Below are positions 41,576 through 50,902 of a stretch of 64,000 nucleotides of DNA, piece by piece. The notes beneath the pieces are model-generated. The model saw only the letters and a list, made by a program, of their open reading frames with translations. It searched no databases and was not told where the DNA came from. The position numbers and the translations under genes are program-made. The first letter of the stretch is position 1, and every line of letters begins with the position of its first letter. Source of the stretch: Deinococcus sp. KNUC1210 (GTDB lineage Bacteria > Deinococcota > Deinococci > Deinococcales > Deinococcaceae); the NCBI RefSeq assembly GCF_022344005.1, contig NZ_CP092190.1:2433001-2497000 (forward strand), given 5' to 3'.

Positions 41576-42016
41576 TCAGTCTCCTCGGAGGTGTGCCCGC
41601 AGTTCCATCAGCAGTTCGCCCAGGCGGTTGCGCCCGCTGCCGTCGCCGCCGTCGGCCCAGTAAGCATCGTTGCGGGTGTGTTCGATCAGTTCGGCATTGC
41701 CCGTACCCAGCAGCAACGTGCGGAGCGCTTCGTGCTGGGTGAACTTGGCAGAGAGCGCCGTCCTCATCACGTCGTCTTTCACGGCGTCCCAGTCGGCGCG
41801 GAAGGGTAGATCACGGCGGCGGCCCATCTGGGCGGCGAGCATCGGTGTGGGCTGCTGGCGCACTTCTTCGGCGTGGGGCGTGCCCGCGAATTTCTGCGCC
41901 TGAAAATAGTGTTCGGAGGTGGGCCACAGCAGGCCATCCACCTCGATCGGATGGCGGCTGAAATTGCTGAACTCGCCGTAAGGCCTGTCGGTGGTGTAGA
42001 AGAGGAGTTGGGTCAT
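41576..42016 (-). CDS. NADAR-family protein (YbiA-like)
   Basis: This 146-residue protein reads YGEFSNFSRHPIEVDGLLWP then TSEHYFQAQKFAG, with YWADGGDGSGRNRLGELLM, the core NADAR motifs. Members cleave N-glycosidic bonds in ADP-ribose-related compounds; some remove ADP-ribose from guanine in DNA. Its position between the crystallin J1-like gene and pnuC points to NAD+/ADP-ribose metabolism. The exact substrate is open. Confidence 0.9.
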   Translation of the reverse strand: MTQLLFYTTDRPYGEFSNFSRHPIEVDGLLWPTSEHYFQAQKFAGTPHAEEVRQQPTPMLAAQMGRRRDLPFRADWDAVKDDVMRTALSAKFTQHEALRTLLLGTGNAELIEHTRNDAYWADGGDGSGRNRLGELLMELRAHLRGD

Positions 42017-42023
42017 GGGATTC

Positions 42024-42500
42024 CTATGGCTCAGGGAGATGTGTCACCGGGTCTATCTGCCCGGTGTACTCCTCGCCCGTGAAGTGCGCTATCACGCGAA
42101 TAGGCGAGACGATGGCGGAATTGAAGGCGTCCAGTTCCTCTGCCGGAATCCAGAGTTCCTGGTGAATTGCCTCTGACCCGACCACCTGAATTTCATAGCG
42201 GGTCGCCACTGCTGATCGCACTTCAAATTCGGTCACGTACCCGACGGGCGGCTTGTTGCGTTTCGCGTTCCAGTCGCGGGCGATCTCTTCGGCATACGGG
42301 CGGTTCAGCACCGGGTAGAAGATCGGCTGATCGGGCAGGCGCGGTGGAAAGGCCCGGTAGTCATTGCCCGCTATCAGTGCCAGTTCATGTTCACCAACCG
42401 GGCGGTACAGCGTAACCGTCTCGCCGTGCTGCTCCGGCCAGGGCAGGGTACGTTCGGCGTTGATGGGGAAAAGGGTTTGTAGCCAGTCAGGATATTTCAT
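42024..42500 (-). CDS. Protein resembling those annotated ADP-ribosylation/crystallin J1
   Basis: The ATG at 42500 gives 158 residues. The segments VTLYRPVGEHELALIAGNDY, AFPPRLPDQPIFYPVLNRPY and IHQELWIPAEELDAFNSAIV match a small family often annotated ADP-ribosylation/crystallin J1, though the label is not tied to a demonstrated activity. The start overlaps the stop of the AT-rich gene by 1 nt (TAATG). A longer frame to 42566 would run into that gene and is rejected. Context suggests handling of ADP-ribose. Confidence 0.75.
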   Translation of the reverse strand: MKYPDWLQTLFPINAERTLPWPEQHGETVTLYRPVGEHELALIAGNDYRAFPPRLPDQPIFYPVLNRPYAEEIARDWNAKRNKPPVGYVTEFEVRSAVATRYEIQVVGSEAIHQELWIPAEELDAFNSAIVSPIRVIAHFTGEEYTGQIDPVTHLPEP

Positions 42501-43147
42501 TATGACTCGTCTTTGATTTGATCTTGTAAAAGTATTAAATGCTCTCCTAGAATTGTGGGACGCCACATACTCCGTCTTTCATGATCTGCCGAAAAGCCAG
42601 CAAGTTTAAGTAGACTAAGCTGAGCTAGCCCGAGTATTACGGCTTCGTTTTGATCTGTGAGCACAAACGCACCAAAATCTCGAAATCCATCAGGATTTCT
42701 AGAAAATCTCACATCGCTCATTATAGAAGTGAGATAGTCGAGCTCTTCCATAGTGATTTGCTCAACTATTCTCATGCATTGTGATCTATTTATATCAAGT
42801 ATCGGCATCTTTACCGTACATCCGGTAAGGGATTCTGCGATGAAATGTATTTTTCTTTCAGATTCGGCTATTTCTGTGGCTCTAATTGCCTGAACAAAAT
42901 TCGCTATGAAGGCTTCGGAATATATATAGTCATAATCCACCTTCTGTTTACATTTCATCTCCAACAGATCGAAATTATATTTTATAGCACCTTCAAGAGC
43001 TTTTATCTTTTTCAGGCTTGATGCTGTTGAAATAATATACGAAGCCGACACAAGTGACTGAGTGGAGAATTGAATTTTGGAAGGAGATGAATCTATATAA
43101 CCTGATATCTGGCTAAAAATAGGTATTAGTAGTTCGAATATGCTCAC
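42500..43147 (-). CDS. AT-rich gene of unknown function inside the NAD operon
   Basis: This 215-residue protein starts at GTG (43147). The GTG overlaps the Nampt stop by 4 nt (GTGA), and its own stop overlaps the next start by 1 nt, so it is fully coupled on both sides. The DNA is visibly AT-rich, with many ATA, AAA and TTT codons, unlike every neighbour. It is probably helical: a hydrophobic N-terminal stretch (SIFELLIPIFSQISGYI), a middle with IRATEIAESERKIHFIAESL, and a C-terminal part ending LGEHLILLQDQIKDES. I recognise no family. Codon use suggests recent transfer; the coupling suggests it works with the operon. Confidence 0.85.
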   Translation of the reverse strand: MSIFELLIPIFSQISGYIDSSPSKIQFSTQSLVSASYIISTASSLKKIKALEGAIKYNFDLLEMKCKQKVDYDYIYSEAFIANFVQAIRATEIAESERKIHFIAESLTGCTVKMPILDINRSQCMRIVEQITMEELDYLTSIMSDVRFSRNPDGFRDFGAFVLTDQNEAVILGLAQLSLLKLAGFSADHERRSMWRPTILGEHLILLQDQIKDES

Positions 43148-44529
43148 ACCCGCCCCCTCACCTCTTCCAGCGTCTCATCCACCAGCAGTTCGCCGTCGCG
43201 GTACACCGTCCTCATCAGGCTGCCGGGAAAATCGGTGTCGAAGGTCTTGTAAGCCTTCGTGACATAGCGCCCGTTCTCCATCACCAGGTCCAGCACGCCG
43301 TCTTTGCTGCGCTTGCCGGGGTCGGTCACGGGGTCTTTGTAGATGCCCCGGTACTCACCGTCGATCAGTCCTGCGCTGGCCTTGTACGCAAAGCGCTGCG
43401 TGTCGCGGTTGACCTGTTGCAGCAGCGCTCCGCCCATACCGAAGCCCACGTTCTCGGCAGAAAAGCCGTCTCCGATCACCGTCTGCAGGATCTCGCGGAT
43501 GCTTTCCTCGTCGATGCCGTCGCCCTGAATCACGCGCACGTGCCGCAGCACCTTGAAGCCCTTGCTGTTCAGCTCGCTTCCAAATTTGGCGTCGAGGGCA
43601 CGCACGGCGAGTCGCACCATCGCGGCGGGTTCGCCACTGTCGGGCCGCACCACCAGCGTCGCGCCGCTCGCTTCGATCAGCGCACGCAGCGTTTCGCCCC
43701 AGTGCACGTTGATGGCGTATTTCAGGTCGTAGCTGTCGCTGACCACCGCGAACACGGCTCCCGGCTTTGCAAAGGTGTTGACCAGATTGCGGTACGCCTC
43801 GACCTCATGTTCCTTGCCCCAGCTCGTGACGGTGCTGTGTTCGGCGGCGGGAATACTGAAGCCCGCGACGGGTGCGCCGTAGTAGTTGCGCCCGGTTCGC
43901 AGCGCTTCGAGCGTGTCGCTGCCCATGAAATTGGTCAGGTGCGCCAGCCCGCCCAGGCCCGCGCTCTCGCGGCTGCTGACGCCCCGGCTGCCGAAGTCGT
44001 GCAGCTTGAAGGGCAGTTCCTCGGCGGCGCGGTCGCTCGTCTGCTCCAGCGCCTCCCGGATGATCTGCTTCAGGTAATAGCTCTGGGTCGCGACGGTCGT
44101 CGGATACCAGACGCGCATCAGCATCGTTTCAAACCAGCCGACCAGCCAGGGCAGTTCCGGGTCGGTATTGGTCACGCTCATCAGCACGTTGTGATTGGGC
44201 ACCAGCGTTCCTTCCGGCACCGCCCGTACCTCCAGCGGCAGCCGCCCGCCGTGCGCCGTCACCACCCGCATCCAGCCGTCATACGGAAAGGGTTCGCCGT
44301 GCGCCTCGATCACTTCGCGGGCTTCCTCCACCATGTCGGCGGTCACACGCACGCTCAGATACCGCTTCAGGATGTACTGCAGTCCGAAGAAGCGGGTGGC
44401 CGGGTATCTGCCGCCCCGGCTTTCCAGGTACGAGAACAGCCGGGTGGTGTGCGGCGGGTACTGAAGGAAGTGGCTGGATTTGTAGCTGTCGGTGTCGAGA
44501 ATGATATTGGCATCGTTCAGGGTGGTCAT
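43144..44529 (-). CDS. Nicotinamide phosphoribosyltransferase (Nampt)
   Basis: This 461-residue protein begins IILDTDSYKSSHFLQYPPHT, as human NAMPT and bacterial NadV do. The catalytic His is in PAAEHSTVTSWG; LHDFGSRGVSSRESAGLGG and VVRPDSGEPAAMVRLAVRAL bind the substrates. It makes NMN from nicotinamide and PRPP, bypassing nicotinate. In this operon it recaptures nicotinamide released when NAD+ is consumed by ADP-ribosylation. Confidence 0.95.
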   Translation of the reverse strand: MTTLNDANIILDTDSYKSSHFLQYPPHTTRLFSYLESRGGRYPATRFFGLQYILKRYLSVRVTADMVEEAREVIEAHGEPFPYDGWMRVVTAHGGRLPLEVRAVPEGTLVPNHNVLMSVTNTDPELPWLVGWFETMLMRVWYPTTVATQSYYLKQIIREALEQTSDRAAEELPFKLHDFGSRGVSSRESAGLGGLAHLTNFMGSDTLEALRTGRNYYGAPVAGFSIPAAEHSTVTSWGKEHEVEAYRNLVNTFAKPGAVFAVVSDSYDLKYAINVHWGETLRALIEASGATLVVRPDSGEPAAMVRLAVRALDAKFGSELNSKGFKVLRHVRVIQGDGIDEESIREILQTVIGDGFSAENVGFGMGGALLQQVNRDTQRFAYKASAGLIDGEYRGIYKDPVTDPGKRSKDGVLDLVMENGRYVTKAYKTFDTDFPGSLMRTVYRDGELLVDETLEEVRGRV

Positions 44530-44618
44530 GGTGGCTCCTTTTGATGGAACTGCGAAAAGCTCTGGAGAGGGTGCTTCTTTAAAATTGGCCTGTTTCAGGT
44601 TGGGCGACAGGCCACAAG

Positions 44619-45152
44619 CTACACGCGGAATTTCCGCACGAATTCCGGTTGCTGCCCCTCGATGGCTCCTGTGCGGTAGTGCCGGACAGCTGTGATGGCC
44701 TGTTCAGGCTCCATCCCCGCCCGGATCAGCAGGCAGGCGGCCAGTGTCCCGCTTCGGCCCAGGCCACCCAGGCAGTGCACCACCACCGTCTTTCCGGCGC
44801 TCAGGTCGGTGTACACCTCTTCCACCAGGGCGCGGAAGCTCGCCGCGTCGGCGGGAATATTCACGTCGGGAATGGGATAGCGGCGCACGCTCAGTCCGGC
44901 CCCCTGCGCCTCTTCGTCGTAGCCCTGCATCTGCCAGCGTGCCTGCTCGTCGTCTTCCATCAGGTTGACGAGTTCGTCGGCTCCCTGCGCCCGCAGCGCG
45001 TTCAGGTCGGTGTGCAGGTCGCGGCGGTGCGTCCTGCCATAAATGCTGCCCTGTTTGCCGGGAGCGATGGTCAGGCCCAGGCGTCCGGGCCACAGGGGTG
45101 TTTCGATCACGTCGAAGCGGATGGGATTGCTGATGCTGGTCAGGATGGTCAT
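44619..45152 (-). CDS. Dual-specificity-type phosphatase (CDKN3-like)
   Basis: The ATG at 45152 gives 177 residues. VVVHCLGGLGRSGTLAACLL is the Cys-x5-Arg active-site loop of dual-specificity/CDKN3-like phosphatases, and RYPIPDVNIPADAASFRALV precedes it. It overlaps the ADP-ribosylglycohydrolase stop by 4 nt. Given its neighbours it may remove a phosphate from an ADP-ribose derivative rather than from protein; that is inference. The long antisense-like frame upstream is a shadow. Confidence 0.85.
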   Translation of the reverse strand: MTILTSISNPIRFDVIETPLWPGRLGLTIAPGKQGSIYGRTHRRDLHTDLNALRAQGADELVNLMEDDEQARWQMQGYDEEAQGAGLSVRRYPIPDVNIPADAASFRALVEEVYTDLSAGKTVVVHCLGGLGRSGTLAACLLIRAGMEPEQAITAVRHYRTGAIEGQQPEFVRKFRV

Positions 45153-46153
45153 CTGGTCTCCTCTGAGAAGGCGGCGCTCAGGCGTTCCAGCTCGCCCGCG
45201 TATTCGATCTGTTCCTTCCACTCGGCGGGAAAGGCGGTCAGGCCCAGATGCGCCCCGGCGAAACTGCCCGCCAGACACGCGAGGCTGTCGCTGTCGCCCC
45301 GCGTCACGGCAGTGCGGCGCAGGCTTTCCTGCGGGTCCTGCGGCGTCAGCAGAAAGCACAGCAGACCGGTGGCAAAGGCTTCCTCGGCAATCCAGCCCTC
45401 TCCGGTGAAGTCGCAGGGGTCGGCGTCGGCGGGAATGCCTGTTGTCAGGGCGTGTTGCAGACGCTCCAGCACCCCCAGGCACTCGTCCCAGCCCTCCGCG
45501 ATGTACAGAGCCGGACTCGCTGCCCCGTATACGCTCCACAGGTCGCCCAGCCAGTCTGCGTGATACACCTCGCGCTGCGTGTGGGCGTAGTCGGTCAGGG
45601 CAGCGGTCAGGTCGGCGGGCGCGGTTCCGTCCAGCAGCAGCCGAATCGCCTGCGCGGTCAGGTCGGCGGCGGCGAGTCCGGTGGGGTGTCCGTGGGTCAG
45701 GGCGGCCTGAAACTGGGCGTAGGCTGCCCGCTGCTGCGCGTCTGCGATGAAGGCGGCAGGCTGCACGCGCATGTTCGCCCCACAGCCCTTGCTGCCTCGC
45801 ACCGTCGCTTCCTGCCAGCGCTTGCCCTGCTCCAGTCCCCGACAGGCATTCAGGCAGGTGATGCCGGGGGCGCGGTTGTTTTCCGGGTCGTGCAGCCACT
45901 CGCCAAATTCGCGGCGCAGCGGGCCTTCAGCGGTCTGCGGTGTGAGGGCGGGCGTGTCCAGCAGGGCGCGGGCCACCGCGAGCATCATCTGCGTATCGTC
46001 GGTCACGTCCCCCCGGTGCAGCGTGGTCGGGCCGTTTGGGGCAAAGCGGGTGCGAATCTGCGTCAGGTCGCGCATGAACTCGGTGGGGGCGGCCAGTGCG
46101 TCGCCGTAGGCCGCTCCGTACAGCACGCCGGAAATCTGGTTGGGGGTGGACAT
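45149..46153 (-). CDS. ADP-ribosylglycohydrolase (DraG/ARH family)
   Basis: The ATG at 46153 (MSTPNQISG) gives 334 residues. The metal-binding motifs GDVTDDTQMMLAVARAL and RGDSDSLACLAGSFAGAHLG are diagnostic of ARH/DraG enzymes, which remove ADP-ribose from arginine, serine or other targets. GVLYGAAYGDALAAPTEFM at the start is also typical. The operon suggests cleavage of ADP-ribosylated protein or nucleic acid and recycling of the parts. Confidence 0.92.
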   Translation of the reverse strand: MSTPNQISGVLYGAAYGDALAAPTEFMRDLTQIRTRFAPNGPTTLHRGDVTDDTQMMLAVARALLDTPALTPQTAEGPLRREFGEWLHDPENNRAPGITCLNACRGLEQGKRWQEATVRGSKGCGANMRVQPAAFIADAQQRAAYAQFQAALTHGHPTGLAAADLTAQAIRLLLDGTAPADLTAALTDYAHTQREVYHADWLGDLWSVYGAASPALYIAEGWDECLGVLERLQHALTTGIPADADPCDFTGEGWIAEEAFATGLLCFLLTPQDPQESLRRTAVTRGDSDSLACLAGSFAGAHLGLTAFPAEWKEQIEYAGELERLSAAFSEETR

Positions 46154-46194
46154 GACGGTTCCTTTTGAAGCCGGGAAAGAGGCCCTGCTGTTCT

Positions 46195-47247
46195 TCAGCC
46201 CTTCAGCACGAAATGTTCGATGATCGCGTGGTGGTCTTCGAAAAAGGCTTCCGGCTGAGACAGCGCCTCGCTCAGCGGCATCCAGAAGGCGTCGGCGTTG
46301 CTGGGGCCGGGGCGCAGGGCGGGCAGCTGGCCCAGTCCCAGATCGAAATGAAAGGCGTGGGTGATGGTTCGCCCCCGCAGCGAGCGGTCTGGGTAGTCGA
46401 AGACCGCCTGAGCACGCAGGCTGCCCGCCAGGGCAATCGCCGGATTCAGCCCGGTTTCCTCCTGCACCTTGCCGATACACGAGGTCAGCAGCGTTTCGTT
46501 CACGTTCAGAAAGCCGCCCGGCATGGCGAGTCGTCCGTGCCCTGGCTGCCCGGCGCGGCGCACCAGCAGCACATGACCGCTGCGAGTCAGCACGGCGTCG
46601 GTGGTCACAAAGACCGGGGGAAACGGCGAGGTGGCCCAGGCAGCGCGGTACTCCTTCAGGTAGTCGTATTCCTGACGCAGCGCCGCGTAGTCTGGCCCCG
46701 ATCCAAAGCGCGTCAGAAACTGCCCCACGGCGGGCGGCACCATCGCGCTCACGGCAGCGCTGTCGCCCTCAAAGTAGGCGCGGCGTACCTGAGTGGCCGA
46801 CAGTGGACTGACCACGTGTGTCGGCAGGAACTCCCAGGCCGGAAACGAGCGCAGATAGTAGCTGCTGTCGTCCTTCAGATGCCCGATCAGCGCCACGTCA
46901 CTGCTGCCGCGTGTAAAGGCCGCCACGCCGCGCTGCACCTCGCTCAGCCACAGGTTCTCGTTGTAGAAGTAGTCGCGCACATGCACGAACAGCAGGCGGC
47001 TGGGCCGAATTCCCACTTCCCGCAGCATGTCGGTGATGATCTCCTGACGTTCCTCGGCAGTAAACGGATTCTTGACGTTGCGGGCCGCCCGCGCCGAGCC
47101 GATCACCACGATCAGCTTCTGCACCTCGTTCAGCGCCTCCTGCATGACCGCCAGATGGGCCAGCTGCGGCGGCTCAAAGCGCCCGATATACACGCCGAAG
47201 GTGCGCTTGCGGTGGCGTGCGGAAACTGCTGGCATACTGTCGTCCAC
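46195..47247 (-). CDS. NadM-type NMN adenylyltransferase fused to a Nudix domain, with altered catalytic motifs
   Basis: This 350-residue protein starts at GTG (47247) after AGGAGG. N-terminal residues ~15-190 match NadM nucleotidyltransferases ([18 protein letters not shown], with [13 protein letters not shown] intact). C-terminal residues ~205-350 are a Nudix domain, the same fusion as Synechocystis slr0787. Two key sites differ from the usual pattern. The nucleotidyltransferase HxGH reads QLAH (first His is Gln). In the Nudix box [14 protein letters not shown] then [10 protein letters not shown], the RE before the final EE is GK. The reads are clear in the DNA (CAG; GGC AAG). Either or both activities may be weakened. 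It is the first gene of the NAD operon. Confidence 0.9.
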   Translation of the reverse strand: MDDSMPAVSARHRKRTFGVYIGRFEPPQLAHLAVMQEALNEVQKLIVVIGSARAARNVKNPFTAEERQEIITDMLREVGIRPSRLLFVHVRDYFYNENLWLSEVQRGVAAFTRGSSDVALIGHLKDDSSYYLRSFPAWEFLPTHVVSPLSATQVRRAYFEGDSAAVSAMVPPAVGQFLTRFGSGPDYAALRQEYDYLKEYRAAWATSPFPPVFVTTDAVLTRSGHVLLVRRAGQPGHGRLAMPGGFLNVNETLLTSCIGKVQEETGLNPAIALAGSLRAQAVFDYPDRSLRGRTITHAFHFDLGLGQLPALRPGPSNADAFWMPLSEALSQPEAFFEDHHAIIEHFVLKG

Positions 47248-47272
47248 GGTGCCTCCTGTCCTGACTCATAAA

Positions 47273-47302
47273 TACTCCTACCGATTATTAGAACGGTGAG
47301 TA
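47273..47302. promoter_or_regulatory. Dyad in the NAD operon promoter region
   Basis: TACTCCTACCG (47273-47283) and CGGTGAGTA (47294-47302) form an imperfect inverted repeat sharing TACTC and ACCG, with an AT-rich centre. It lies between the divergent NadM-Nudix and small membrane protein genes and could be an operator. No regulator is identified. Confidence 0.4.
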
Positions 47303-47357
47303 ATACGCCGGAAAGCACAGGAAAGCGTAAAGTACGGGTCTTCTAGGAGGAACCCGG

Positions 47358-47564
47358 ATGACTGTCTGGCTGATCTTTGTGGTGCTGCCTGTCGTGCTGA
47401 TCGTGCTGTCCTTCCGTATTCGCCCGCTCCGCGATGTGAAGGGAGACGTGCAGGGCAGCAGGCTCTTTGCACGCGGCCTGTTTGGAAGCGGAAACCCGGA
47501 GTTGAAGGCCGATGAGCGCAGCGTGCGGGAAGAGACCGAACCGCGTCCATTTCGACTGGACTAG
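47358..47564 (+). CDS. Small single-pass membrane protein
   Basis: This 68-residue protein starts at the ATG at 47358 after TAGGAGGAACCCGG. It has one N-terminal membrane segment (VWLIFVVLPVVLIVLSF) and a short charged cytoplasmic tail. It has no known domain. It is divergent from the NAD operon and ends just before a strong terminator. Confidence 0.75.
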   Translation: MTVWLIFVVLPVVLIVLSFRIRPLRDVKGDVQGSRLFARGLFGSGNPELKADERSVREETEPRPFRLD

Positions 47565-47574
47565 GCAAAAACAG

Positions 47575-47603
47575 GCGGGGCGACTTGTTCGAGGTCGCCC
47601 CGC
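47575..47603. terminator. Bidirectional terminator between the small membrane protein gene and acs
   Basis: GCGGGGCGAC (47575-47584) / GTCGCCCCGC (47594-47603) is a perfect 10-bp stem. On the minus strand it is followed by TGTTTTTGCC, and on the plus strand by TGTTCCTTTATT. Confidence 0.8.
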
Positions 47604-47624
47604 TGTTCCTTTATTCCCCGGCGT

Positions 47625-49562
47625 TTACTGCACCTGCGTTGCTGCCAGCCGTTCCAGCACGGCTGGGTCTTCCAGCGTGCTCGTATCGCCGCTGATCTCC
47701 TGCCCCGCCGCCACCTGCCTCAGAAAGCGCCGCATGATCTTGCCGCTTCTGGTCTTGGGCAGCGCATCTGCGATGTAGATGGCGTCGGGCCGCGCCAGTG
47801 CGCCGATCTCGCGGGTCACGTGCTTTCGCAGCTCGACCGGGTCAACCGTGTGCCCCGACTGCGTCAGAACGAACGCCACCACGCTTTCACCCTTCACCGC
47901 GTCGGGTTTGCCCACCACGGCGGCCTCGGCCACGCTCGGATGGCTCACCAGTGCCGATTCGATCTCCATGGTCCCCAGGCGGTGCCCCGAGACGTTCAGC
48001 ACGTCATCGACTCGCCCGACCACCGTGAAGTACCCGTCGCTGTCCCGGCGTGCACCGTCGCCCGCGAAGTACACGTGGGGAATCTCGCCCCAGTAGGTCT
48101 TGCGGTAGCGGTTGTCGTCGCCGTAGACCGTGCGGAGCATGCTCGGCCAGGGCCGCCGGATCACCAGATACCCGCCCTCGTTGGCCTCCAGCTCTTCGCC
48201 CTGCATGTTCATGATGGCGGCATCGACCCCGAACATCGGCAGGCCCGCGCTGCCGGGCTTGGCGGGAAAGGCACCCGGCAGCGTCGTCAGCATGATGCTG
48301 CCGGTCTCGGTCTGCCACCAGGTATCGATGACCGGGCAGCGCTCGCCGCCGATCACCCGCCAGTACCAGCGCCACGCCTCGGGGTTGATCGGCTCGCCCA
48401 CCGAACCCAGCAGGCGCAAACTGCTGAGGTCGAAGCGGTTCGGGAATTCGTCGCCTGCCCGCATGAAGCTGCGAATGGCGGTGGGCGCGGTGTACAGGAT
48501 GCTGACGTTGTGGCGCTCGATCATGTCCCAGTAGCGGCCCCAGTCGGGCTGGTTCGGGGCGCCCTCGTACATCAGCACGCTCGCGCCGTTCAGCAGTGGC
48601 CCATACACGATGTAGCTGTGCCCCGTGACCCAGCCCACATCGGCGGTGCACCAGAACAGGTCGTCGTCCTTCAGATCGAAGACCGCGCCCATGGTCAGGT
48701 ATGTCGCCGCCATGTAGCCGCCCGTGGTGTGAACGACGCCCTTGGGCTTGCCGGTGCTGCCGCTGGTGTACAGCACGAACAGTGGGTGTTCGCTGTCGAG
48801 GGCGGCGGCTTCGTGCTCGGTGCCCGCGTCCTGCATGGCCTCGTGCCACCACACGTCGCGCCCCTCCTGCATCTGCACGGGGCTGCCCGCCCGGCGCACC
48901 ACCAGCATCTTTTCCAGCACGCCTGCCTTCTGCGCGGCGGCATCGGCGTTGTCTTTCAGGGGCACGACTGCGCCCCGGCGGTAGCTGGCGTCGGCGGTGA
49001 TCAGCAGTTTGCTCTCGGCATTGCCGATGCGGTCGGCCAGCGCATTCACCGAAAAGCCGCCGAACACCACGCTGTGAATGGCCCCGATCCGCGCACACGC
49101 CAGCATCGAGATCACCGCTTCCGGAATCATCGGGAGATACAGCGTCACGCGGTCACCCGCCACCACGCCCAGCGCAGTCAGGACGTTGGCGGCCCGCTGC
49201 ACGTCTTCCAGCAGCTGCGAGTATGTGAAGGTGCGAATCTCGCCGTCCTCGCCCTCCCAGACGATGGCCCGTTTGTCGCCCAGGCCGCGCTGCACGTTGC
49301 GGTCGAGGGCGTTGTAGGCGATGTTGGTCTTTCCGCCCACGAACCACTGCGCGTGCGGCTCCTGCCAGTCGAGGACCTGCGTCCAGGGCGCGTGCCAGTG
49401 CAGTTCTCCGGCCACTCGGCCCCAGAAGGCCTCGGGGTCGTCCAGGCTTTCGCGGTGCATCCGCTGATAGTCCTCGGCATGCAGCGAAGCACGCTGGACG
49501 AATTCGGGGCTGGGCGCGACGAGATGCTCTTCCTGCAACACGTGATCGATTGAATCGGACAT
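47625..49562 (-). CDS. acs: Acetyl-CoA synthetase
   Basis: The ATG at 49562 follows AGGAG. The 645-residue product has the AMP-binding signature [19 protein letters not shown] and GETGS-type [19 protein letters not shown], with [20 protein letters not shown] later. The C-terminal lysine in [15 protein letters not shown] is the usual acetylation/regulatory site. It makes acetyl-CoA from acetate, ATP and CoA. It is divergent from moaA. The long frame upstream of this ATG is a shadow. Confidence 0.95.
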   Translation of the reverse strand: MSDSIDHVLQEEHLVAPSPEFVQRASLHAEDYQRMHRESLDDPEAFWGRVAGELHWHAPWTQVLDWQEPHAQWFVGGKTNIAYNALDRNVQRGLGDKRAIVWEGEDGEIRTFTYSQLLEDVQRAANVLTALGVVAGDRVTLYLPMIPEAVISMLACARIGAIHSVVFGGFSVNALADRIGNAESKLLITADASYRRGAVVPLKDNADAAAQKAGVLEKMLVVRRAGSPVQMQEGRDVWWHEAMQDAGTEHEAAALDSEHPLFVLYTSGSTGKPKGVVHTTGGYMAATYLTMGAVFDLKDDDLFWCTADVGWVTGHSYIVYGPLLNGASVLMYEGAPNQPDWGRYWDMIERHNVSILYTAPTAIRSFMRAGDEFPNRFDLSSLRLLGSVGEPINPEAWRWYWRVIGGERCPVIDTWWQTETGSIMLTTLPGAFPAKPGSAGLPMFGVDAAIMNMQGEELEANEGGYLVIRRPWPSMLRTVYGDDNRYRKTYWGEIPHVYFAGDGARRDSDGYFTVVGRVDDVLNVSGHRLGTMEIESALVSHPSVAEAAVVGKPDAVKGESVVAFVLTQSGHTVDPVELRKHVTREIGALARPDAIYIADALPKTRSGKIMRRFLRQVAAGQEISGDTSTLEDPAVLERLAATQVQ

Positions 49563-49673
49563 GCACACACTCCTGAAAGGGATTCTGGGCAGCGGAACGG
49601 ATGGAGATCTGAGGTCGCTCCACTCTAGCGCCACTTGCTGCTGCGTCTCACAAGGTGGCACGCCGATCACGGG

Positions 49674-49679
49674 TATGCT
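49674..49679 (+). promoter_or_regulatory. -10 box of moaA
   Basis: TATGCT ends 6 nt before a GTG at 49686 and supports that GTG as the start of a leaderless mRNA. Confidence 0.5.
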
Positions 49680-49685
49680 GACCGC

Positions 49686-50732
49686 GTGCCTTCCAGTCAA
49701 GCCGATCTCTTCCCAACGCTGACCGACGCGCTGGGTCGCCCGCTGCGCGATCTGCGGCTGTCGGTCACAGACCGCTGCAACCTGCGCTGCACCTACTGCA
49801 TGCCCAAAGAGGTCTTCGGCCCCGATTTCGCCTTCCTCCCCAGAAGCGAGCTGCTGAGCTTCGAGGAACTGGAGCGCCTGACCCGCGTGTTTGTGCGTGG
49901 CGGCGTTCAGAAGCTGCGGCTGACCGGGGGCGAGCCGCTGCTGCGAAAGGGTCTGCCCGAACTGATTGCCCGTCTGGTCGGCATCGAGGGCGTGCAGGAT
50001 ATCGCCATGACCACCAACGGGCTGCTGCTGCCGCGTCTGGCACACGATCTGAAGGCGGCTGGCCTGAAGCGCGTCACGGTCAGTCTCGACAGCTTCGACC
50101 CGGAAGTGTTCGGGCGCATGAATGGGCTGGGTGTGCACCCCGAACGGGTGCTGGACGGAATCGAAGCGGCGCTGACGGCGGGGCTGGGCGTCAAGATCAA
50201 TACCGTGGTGCAGCGCGGCGTGAACGATCACACGCTGGGTGAACTGTGGCGGGCGCTGCGTGGCAAGGCGGTGCTGCGCTTCATCGAGTTCATGGATGTG
50301 GGCAACCACAACGGCTGGAATCTGGATGCGGTGCTTCCCCCACGCGAAGTGCTGGCGCGGCTGGCAGACGGAACGGATGAGGTCTTCGCGCCTGTGGAGG
50401 CCAACTACCGGGGCGAGGTGGCGACCCGCTATACCGACGCTCAGGGGCACGAGGCGGGCCTGATCACCAGCGTCAGCGCTCCGTTCTGCGGCGACTGCAC
50501 GCGGGCGCGTCTCTCGGCAGTGGGCGTGCTGTACACCTGCCTGTTCGCGTCGGGCGGCCTGGATCTGCGGTCTCCGCTGCGGGAAGGAGCGTCCGACGAC
50601 GAGGTGTACGCCCTGCTGTCAGAGCGCTGGCACGCCAGAAGCGACCGCTATTCCGAAGAGCGGGGAGAGGCGACCCGCAAAGACGGCTCGGCTTCGCGGC
50701 AGAAGGTCGAGATGTCGCATATCGGCGGCTGA
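49686..50732 (+). CDS. moaA: GTP 3',8-cyclase MoaA
   Basis: I place the start at GTG 49686 (~348 residues). The radical-SAM cluster cysteines are at about residues 31, 35 and 38 in [14 protein letters not shown]. The second cluster is in [20 protein letters not shown]. The C-terminus ends MSHIGG; the GG tail is conserved and needed for activity. It starts molybdenum cofactor synthesis from GTP with MoaC. No other moa gene is adjacent. Confidence 0.95.
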   Translation: MPSSQADLFPTLTDALGRPLRDLRLSVTDRCNLRCTYCMPKEVFGPDFAFLPRSELLSFEELERLTRVFVRGGVQKLRLTGGEPLLRKGLPELIARLVGIEGVQDIAMTTNGLLLPRLAHDLKAAGLKRVTVSLDSFDPEVFGRMNGLGVHPERVLDGIEAALTAGLGVKINTVVQRGVNDHTLGELWRALRGKAVLRFIEFMDVGNHNGWNLDAVLPPREVLARLADGTDEVFAPVEANYRGEVATRYTDAQGHEAGLITSVSAPFCGDCTRARLSAVGVLYTCLFASGGLDLRSPLREGASDDEVYALLSERWHARSDRYSEERGEATRKDGSASRQKVEMSHIGG

Positions 50733-50902
50733 GCCGCGCCTCTGCCGCTCGGCACCGTCCTGCGAGCACACAGAGGGGTTTCCGAAGCAGGGCCAGACCG
50801 CCAGGAGCGGCGCAGATGATTTCAGACCGCGTGGCTCTGGCCTGAGGAATCGAGGAATCTTCACTCTCGTTTGACGCTAGCCTGACAGCAGGAGGGTCAT
50901 GC

